A stretch of 64,000 nt of DNA from Neovahlkampfia damariscottae (Eukaryota; Heterolobosea; Selenaionea; Neovahlkampfiida; Neovahlkampfiidae): assembly GCA_016618085.1 (NCBI GenBank), contig JABLTG010000023.1, forward strand, positions 91,509-155,508. The letters run 5' to 3'. The translations under genes were made by a program, and so were the position numbers. The notes under the pieces are model-generated. The model was given only the letters and a program-made list of their open reading frames with translations. It made no database searches and was not told where the DNA came from. The first letter of the stretch is position 1, and the number at the start of each line of letters is the position of its first letter. Positions 57,653-64,000 of the stretch are shown in pieces.

Positions 57653-60297
57653 ATGTCTGCAGAAGAGGAAGTGAAAAACAACAAAAAATATTTCTTGATT
57701 GCTGGTGGTGTTGCAATTGCTTCATTACTCGGTTATTATTTCTATTCAAAACGAGGAGAAACCAACACAGAAAAAGTACAAGATTTGAGCGACGAAAAGA
57801 AAAAAGAAACAAAAAAAATTGAAGATATTGAAGGTAAAAAAACAAATAAAAACCTAATATATTCAAGACAATGTTTTGGATGATGCTCTTGATGAATTGT
57901 TTGAAAGTGAACCCATCAAACAAAAAGTGGAAACAACAATGACAGATTTAGAATCAATTGACTTCATTGTAAAAAATAGTCCAAAATTTTTGAATGAAAA
58001 ATCACTTTTCATTGTAAATTCACTCAACGAAAAAGTTCAAAAAAACAAAGCAAACTTTGAAGGAAAATATTTTGAAGTTTTTTCAAAATTGACATCCTTA
58101 GAAGTCAAAATTCCATTGAACGAATCTATTTCTAAATTAATTGATGCTCTTTTCAAAAATATCGGTAAACCTATCAGATGTGTTAATTGTTTTAGGAGAG
58201 TTGAAGAAATTCATCAGTAAAAATCTCAAAAAGGAATGGAAATTGATATATTATCACTTAAAACATTCCCATAAAAAATACATAAATGATTCATGTGGCT
58301 ATATTTTTTCAATTCTTTGTGAAAAGTTGCAACACTCCAAAACAGAAGATTTCACCGATGAATTTTTTGATTTTCTTGAAGTAACTCAAAAAAGAAAGCT
58401 CATGAGAGATTTTGTTACTGAAGTGATCAATTTATTGTTAAATTGGGATTTAAATGACACTCAAATGTTTTTGATTGCTGCATTTTGTCATAGTCATCAA
58501 TTTCACATTGAAGAATTGAAAATGATGTTAACAAAGGTTAGAAATTTAAATGAACAGATATTGAAGATGAAACCTGAATCAATAGTCAACTTTTTCATAA
58601 CCTGTTATTCAGTAATTCCTGAAGTCACACAAAAACACATATTAGAGTAAGAAAAGATAATTGCACTCATTTTTGAAAGATTATTTCCTTATCTTGTTCA
58701 AATGGATGATTTTACGAAGTTCTGGGGCATTTTTCAAATGGAAAATTGTGAAGGCCTATCAATGGAGCAAATTAATTTAATTTTGAAAAAAGCAGTTCAA
58801 TTGATCCAATCAAATGATGAAATCGATAAACATCATGCCAAAGATATTTTACTGGGTTATTATGATCATCAAAATGAAAAAATTAGAGAAATGCTCCTTG
58901 AAAATAATTTTATTGAAATAACTATTAAAATGATCAAGAAATACAAGTTAATAGGATCAACAGATTTGAGGATTTCATTTCAATTAATGCTCAGCAGATA
59001 TTATGATAAGTTATTGGCAAAAAAAGATTTCAAATCAATTGAATTTCTTTTCAACGATCTTTTGAATAATTTTGATAATCCTGCTTTTCCTGATGATGCG
59101 ACAGTTCAATGTATGTTCTTTTTGTCAAAGGAAATATACAAAGTTTCAAAAGAACTTGAAATCAAAAATTACAATTTCGAAAAGTTCTTAAATATTTATG
59201 AAAAATTACTTAATAATCCGGATAATCAGGTTGTCTCAGTATATGTGATTTCAACGTTTCCGCAAATATTTTCTGAATCTATTGGTTGGAAAGAAATCTA
59301 TTCAAAAAGCAAAAATCAATTGTTGTCTATTCTTGACCAATTGGTTGAAAAAATTGGAATTTCACTTTCTGGTGGACCTGATTCAATGGTTGGTGTTTCC
59401 ACATTTTGGTTTACTCTCAAAAAAGATACCTACCCTTTTTTATCAAGAGTTTTCAAAAAAGGAATTTCTTGTTTAAAGAAAGATAAATCAAAAGCGTCAT
59501 TTTTCACATCATTCATTTTTATTTCATTCTTCCAAAGTTGTTCATATTTTGGGAATTTAATGGATCCTTTTCTTTCTCATCCAGATTTGTTAGAATTGAC
59601 ATTGGATTATACTTCTGTAAAATATTCATTTACTAATTTTTTAGCATCAAAATGATACAACAAGATTTTGTGCTTATTTATTTTTAAATTGTTACCTTCA
59701 AGTTGAAAATAATGTTATTGAAGATTCTATATCGAAAATCAAAATAATGAAACAATATGAACCAAAAAAATCAGAAATTCCAAACATGTAAACAAAATTA
59801 TTGATCACTAAATATGTCTATCAAGTTGTTTATTGGCTCATATTGGATTAAAATATGGTTGTTCATTTCTTGATAAAGATATTGATGAAATGATTGAACG
59901 AACAACCGATCATTTCATGAACAATGAAATATATTTCGATTCAAATGGAAATAGTGGATATTCTTCATTTTTAACGATCGGCATTTTCACTCAATTATAT
60001 TTTGATAAAATTTCCAAAGTCTTTGATAAGTTTGGTGAAAAATTTGGAAAAAAATATCTTGAATCACTCAAAGGCAATGAAAACGAAAATCCATTTGAAC
60101 AAAATTTATTGATGGATTCATTTTCAAAATTATTTTTATCAAATCAATCATTTTATCACAATAAATTATTTCCAAATGTTAATATTTCTGGAATTAAAAA
60201 CAGAAAAGAAATTCAATTATTGATTAATGGAATGTATTTCAGATTATTACCTGAAAATTTTGAATCCAATTTAGATTTATCATTCAAATTTGAATAA
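57653..60297 (+). CDS. N-terminally membrane-anchored helical-repeat protein
   Basis: Six exons (introns 57834-57867, 58165-58195, 58647-58679, 59617-59644, 59788-59825) give 826 residues. Residues 13-33 (YFLIAGGVAIASLLGYYFYS) form a transmembrane anchor followed by basic residues, typical of signal-anchored outer-membrane or ER proteins. The rest, from about 75, is continuous amphipathic helices with no catalytic motif, suggesting an ARM/HEAT scaffold facing the cytosol. I do not recognise a family. The overall look (short N-terminal anchor plus helical solenoid) recalls ARMC10-like and peroxin-type proteins, but this is only resemblance. Confidence 0.7.
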
Positions 60298-60309
60298 ATG
60301 AAGTACTTT

Positions 60310-61581
60310 TTATTCTTCATCACTTGAATCTGACACAGAATCATCACTTGGAGCACCAAAATCATTGGCGTCAAAATAATCCAATGTTTGTCTGGCCCCA
60401 AAAAAACCAAGATCCAAAGCAGTTTGAAAATATTTTCTTGCTTTCTTAAAATCTTGATTTCTTTCAAAACTAGATTGATAGAAATAAATAATACCAAGAT
60501 TATTCAACACATCTGAAAAATCTGATTTTTTATCTTCTGGAATTGATTTGATATCAGTGTGTTCAATAGCTTTTTCATAATAATCCCGAGCTTTCTTTTC
60601 ATCTTTTGTTCTTCCAAGTTCCAAATAATAAATATCACCCAAATCAAATCCTGCTTCACTTTCAAGTTTAAATTTTCATCAAAACTTATTTTCTTACTAA
60701 TTTTTATATTTGTGATAAGCTTCATCAAGAAATTGTAATGCTTTGGTTTGGTCCACATCACAACCTATACCGTCTAAATACATTGATCCTAAAAGTTGAT
60801 AAATTGCTCCAAGAAAAGTAAAATTCTTATCATCTTTTTTATCCAATAATTTGAGGTATTTTTCCAACATATCCAAAGCAGCTGTTTCATTTTTTTGAAT
60901 ACCTAAACCTCCAATTAACATTTCACAATATTTTGTTAATCCAATTGCTGATTTTGCATCCATAGCTTTTTCATAATAACCAATAGATAATTTCAAATCT
61001 TGCTTACAATATACACCAGAACGATATAAATCTCCTGTTTTTATCATTGCTTCTAAATTACCATATTCAGCAGAAGTTCTGAAAAAATTCAAAATTTGAC
61101 GAGAATTTTCATTAATTTCAGCAATTTTTCCCATCAATAAAAATGCTGATCCAAGAGCTCTTTCATTGACATCTTTTTTTTTTTTCTTTTTTTCTTTAGT
61201 TGTATAATTTTTTAAAGTATCAAATGACTCATCCAATTCATCTCGTTGGAAAAGAATTTTACCTTGAAAATACATTGGAAGAAGATTTTCTTTGGTGATG
61301 GCTTCTTCAAAAAGTTTCAAAGCTTTTTCGTCATTTTTTTCGATTATTTTTCCTTCATGTAATAAAATACCCATTTTGGTCATTGCTGTAATGGAACCAT
61401 CTTTAATTGAACTGTCTAATAACTCAATAGCTTTTTTTGTTTCATCTTTGAATATTAGAGTTTCAACTTGTTCCATTATGTCTTCATTTTTTATTGTCTT
61501 TGTACTTTTTGATGTTTCATCATTTAATTTTTTTTTCTTAGGTGTTTTTGTTGTGGTGGTTGTTTTTCTCTTGTTGACCAT
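60310..61581 (-). CDS. Sel1-like repeat protein
   Basis: Two exons (intron 60659-60697, 39 nt) give 410 residues. The start MVNKRKTTTT at 61581 is chosen because a CCAAT box (plus 61590-61594) lies 9 nt upstream; an ATG at 61674 extends the frame but into the promoter. The N-terminal 30 residues are Lys/Thr-rich, like a nuclear signal. Repeats of the Sel1/TPR type follow: GSITAMTKMGILLHEGKII, GNLEAMIKTGDLYRSGVY, AIGLTKYCEMLIGGLGI, LGSMYLDGIGCDVDQTKAL and AGFDLGDIYYLELGRTKDEK. Sel1 repeats scaffold ERAD and signalling complexes; the specific partner is unknown. The C-terminus is acidic. Confidence 0.8.
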
Positions 61582-62098
61582 AGTTTGGACCAATAAAACT
61601 GTAGCAAATTCAAAAATAAAATAGAAATAAATTTTAGAGTTCAAATTTGCAAAAAATGTTTCTTTTTGAATCATTTCAAGTAAGTGGGGGCAAAATCTGC
61701 TGGCCCTTTTCAGAAATATTTCGTTTTAGTGACCTGAGAACAGCGGATTTCCTCTCCACATGACCATCTTGATTTTTTTCATCAAAAAAAAGTCATTTTG
61801 CCGTTTTTCAAATTGTGATTTCTGATTTAAAACATACCTCATAATACACTTTTTCTCTCCTCTTCCTCTGAGAACATAAAAAAAGTCATTTTCCCATTTT
61901 TCAAATTCACGAAAACATATAAAAATTCATCTCATTACTCCTCAGAAGTCAAAATTTAGTATTTCATTTGAAAAAAAAAAATTTGCATCCAATAAAAATT
62001 CTCCGATAATTTGACCAATGATAGATAATATTTTTGTCCAATCATTGTTTGTTATTGATCAAAATAATCCAACCAATTAAAAATAACTTGAATTCAGG
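61582..62098. other. Intergenic region with promoter elements and a diverged repeat
   Basis: 517 nt, divergent. It contains a diverged direct repeat (61784-61814 and 61878-61907), and two CCAAT boxes (62014-62018 and GTCCAATCA at 62036-62044) for the rightward gene. No frame of note. Confidence 0.5.
61784..61907. repeat. Two diverged direct repeats in an intergenic region
   Basis: AAAAAAAGTCATTTTGCCG at 61785 and AAAAAAAGTCATTTTCCCA at 61878, each followed by TTTTTCAAATT. The units are about 30 nt, 94 nt apart, differing at two positions. Confidence 0.65.
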
Positions 62099-63548
62099 GT
62101 GAGCAAGGAAAAAGGAACACAACAGACAACAAAAGAATCTCTCATTCCTGCTCAAGATATTTTTGTTCTACAGGATAATGTTATAACAGAAGTGGAAATC
62201 ATAGACGAGGAACTTCAAGCGTTTTGGACATTAATTGGAAAACAAAGTTTATTGATGAGAAAAAAAACAATTGAAATTGTAGAAACTATGAAAAAATTTA
62301 AAGGAAATGAAAAAGAAAAACCTGATCGTAGGTTTAAAGCATACTTCATTGGAAAAAATTCACCTCCTGGTTCAGGAACTTGGAAATAATGGAAATGCAT
62401 TAGAAATAACATTAGTTGCAAATATTATGAATAATATTGCTAATGGACTGATAAAATATTCAATTCAACCATTAAATTGTTGTTTCTATCACCATAAAGA
62501 TTCAGAAAACTTAGAATTTCATATTCAACATACAATTCCAATTCAAGATAGAAAAGAATTGGAAACAACACATTTTATAGAAAATTATTTTTGTATTTTA
62601 CCAAATTGTTATCCTCTTGTTGATTTTGCTTTATCTTCGGATGGAAAATTAATTTTAATTCAAACTAGTGTCATGTCACTTGCAGATCATCAACAAGAGA
62701 AAGACCAAAAATTTAAAACCTTATCTTCATTAACTAACAGAGAGTTAGAAAAAAATTTAGGTGAAACCAAGAAATCAAAAGAAGACTATGTATCCGAGAT
62801 TTTAAGCAAAATAAATTCTGGAAAAATCAATAAAGAAGAAATTAAAAAAAAACATGGTAATATAGTGTTTGATTCAAGCGACAATCAGCCCAAGTTTTGG
62901 GATTTATTATGGATGAGCAACACAAATGATGAAAAAGACTCCATTGGAAATAAATTATGGAACAATGCTTTTGGTGAACAAATATTGGACAAACAAAAGG
63001 TCTTTTTAGTTTATATTACAACTTCTCCTCAAAGACCAATTTCAAGAAAAATTGATGAAAAAAATGCTCAAGTGATTGTTGTGGGAAAAGATCAACTAAC
63101 ATCAATCTTTAATCCTACATTTTATGGATATGTTAGTTCCAAAATTGATACCAATAATGAATTCATTCACAAACTCGTCAAAGAGAATGTATTTGAATAT
63201 CAAAATCCAATTCAATTTGGAGAAAAAAAGAGAAAATTAAATCAACTTGAAGAAATTGAGGAATCCATTGCAAAAATACCAAAGATTCAAGGTAATGAAA
63301 AAAAATATATTAATTTTTGACCAAAAGGTGTAACTTTAAGGAAGTATGGCCAAAAAAAAGGTGGAAAATCTCTCATAGTTCCAAATGATTACGACACCTT
63401 ATTAAAAGAAGCTTCAAAGAAATTAGATATCATTGCAGTTAAAATCAGAAGAGGATCCACAGAAACAGAAATCGATGATATTCGATTGATAAAAGATGAA
63501 GATGTTTTATATTTCACAACTGAAGAAGATGAAAAAGAATTTCAATAA
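62099..63548 (+). CDS. Crinkler/RHS-like nuclease-fold protein with ubiquitin-like tail
   Basis: Introns 62279-62303 (25 nt) and 63292-63327 (36 nt) unite three frames into at least 462 residues. Residues about 90-200 contain GNALEITLVANIMNNI, then FIENYFCILPNCYPLVDFAL and KLILIQTSVMSLADH. An acidic residue in a strand, then Asp, then a Q-x-T/S strand and a His is the pattern of restriction-endonuclease-like domains in Crinkler and RHS proteins. The C-terminus (TLRKYGQKKGGKSLIVPNDY to LIKDEDVLYFTTEE) reads as a ubiquitin-like or doublecortin-like fold. The start is unclear: GTG at 62099 opens the frame, and an ATG at 62017 with a 51-nt intron (62047-62097) is possible. Function is unknown. 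Confidence 0.55.
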
Positions 63549-63554
63549 CATTTC

Positions 63555-63770
63555 CTAAATTTTTATTTTTTTTCTTGTTTTTAATGGTAGTTCCAATAAA
63601 TTAGGTTTTTCTGGTTCCTTTTGTGGTTCGATAACTTTATTAATTTCATCAACATCTGTAACTTTCAACAAATTTCTTGGATTAAATAATTTATCACCAG
63701 TTGCCTTGGTTTCTAAATTTTGTAATTTGTATTTATTTCCAACAGTAACAGATGATGTATTTGCAGAGGA
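63555..63770 (-). CDS. C-terminal end of an unidentified minus-strand gene
   Basis: On the minus strand a frame reading SSSSANTSSVTVGNKYKLQN and then ATGDKLFNPRNLLKVTDVDE runs to a TAG at 63555-63557. The NPRNLLKVTDVDEI piece resembles the end of the TPT1 protein (DPKYFLKVIDVETM). No intron acceptor or ATG joins it to anything further right, where the plus strand appears coding. Its 5' part is missing. Confidence 0.4.
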   Translation of the reverse strand, partial: SSANTSSVTVGNKYKLQNLETKATGDKLFNPRNLLKVTDVDEINKVIEPQKEPEKPNLLELPLKTRKKIKI

Positions 63771-64000
63771 AGATGAACAACTTCATGCATCTCGTACTTG
63801 TGATATGATCAAAAATAACGCAATCAATTATGAAGGAAAATCATTAAATGAAATGATAAAAAATAATCAATTGAGTCAAAAATTAAAAGAAAATGCATGT
63901 GTTTACACAACATTAATTCAATATTATCCAAAATTAAGATTAGATGGTGAAAAATTAACCTATGAAACATTATTCAAATTTTTTCATCAAAGAGAATACA
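63741..64000 (+). CDS. Partial plus-strand gene running off the window
   Basis: Open from an acceptor-like ttccaacag (63733-63741) to the window end, reading VFAEEDEQLHASRTCDMIKN, then EGKSLNEMIKNNQLSQKLKE and CVYTTLIQYYPKLRLDG. It is coding-like by codon use and composition. Neither start nor stop lies in the window and I do not recognise it. Confidence 0.45.

Noticed and set aside
61582-61674. Upstream ATG at 61674 as start of the Sel1 protein
   Set aside because: The extension crosses the CCAAT box at 61590-61594 and is hydrophobic and AT-driven; MVNKRKTT at 61581 is the better start.
62279-62389. Frameshift in the Crinkler/RHS-like gene with a P-loop-like GKNSPPGSGTWK
   Set aside because: A 25-nt intron at 62279-62303 moves the frame, so the GSGT-like stretch is not translated.
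1-64000. tRNA, rRNA, CRISPR array or viral replication genes
   Set aside because: No cloverleaf with T-loop consensus, rRNA-like segment, spaced repeats or viral hallmark gene was recognised when reading both strands.

Overview
This window is nuclear DNA of a unicellular eukaryote. It is very AT-rich, uses TAA, TAG and TGA as stops, and its genes are cut by GT-AG introns of extraordinary shortness. I placed 96 introns by protein continuity. Ninety-five are 25-44 nt long, and in every spliced model the summed exon length is a multiple of three. The gene content (SMC, topoisomerase III, DNA ligase IV, AP-3 beta, LSM4, PABPN1, TPT1, TTC39) is plainly eukaryotic. Protist-style RhoGEF, RGS, BTB-TLDc and DUF4116 proteins recall Heterolobosea, Anaeramoeba or other amoeboid protists, but the lineage cannot be fixed from this window. 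A mitochondrial-type sulfite oxidase suggests aerobic mitochondria.

Layout. 1-7458: end of a GYF-type gene, a galactose-binding-like protein and a CCDC174-like protein on a 49-nt divergent promoter, a small unknown, a protein with a USP8/AMSH-dimer-like head and a 24-residue repeat tail, and a large helical unknown. 7570-13396: a purple acid phosphatase, a decayed piggyBac transposase, a gene with an in-frame TAG, and sulfite oxidase. 13526-20410: three tandem DH-PH RhoGEF paralogs. 20684-26640: lipase maturation factor, FKBP-TPR isomerase with a 10-nt microexon, and an ATRX-like SNF2 ATPase. 27070-31631: a giant fusion with three RGS domains and a pseudokinase. 31680-37275: D-glutamate cyclase-like, rhodanese and AP-3 beta. 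37317-48744: SMC4-like, BTB-BACK-TLDc, LSM4, PABPN1, a TOM7-like protein, IMPACT, DUF4116, TTC39 and TPT1. 48989-61581: topoisomerase III, an Hsp20-UBA fusion, DNA ligase IV, DUF4116, a membrane-anchored helical protein and a Sel1-repeat protein. 62099-64000: a Crinkler/RHS-like nuclease-fold gene and two partial genes at a suspicious junction.

Genes do not form operons. They are packed convergently (stops 1, 1, 8 and 12 nt apart, one pair overlapping by 12 nt) or divergently over short promoters. Nearly every start codon lies within about 100 nt of a CCAAT or ATTGG pentamer, often as T-rich GTCCAATCA, and in two genes the pentamer overlaps the ATG. This motif is the strongest unexplained regulatory signal here. 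DNA maintenance (SMC4-like, TOP3, LIG4, ATRX-like), Rho and G-protein signalling (RhoGEFs, RGS), sulfur metabolism (SUOX, rhodanese) and RNA processing (LSM4, PABPN1, TPT1, CCDC174) are the main functional themes.
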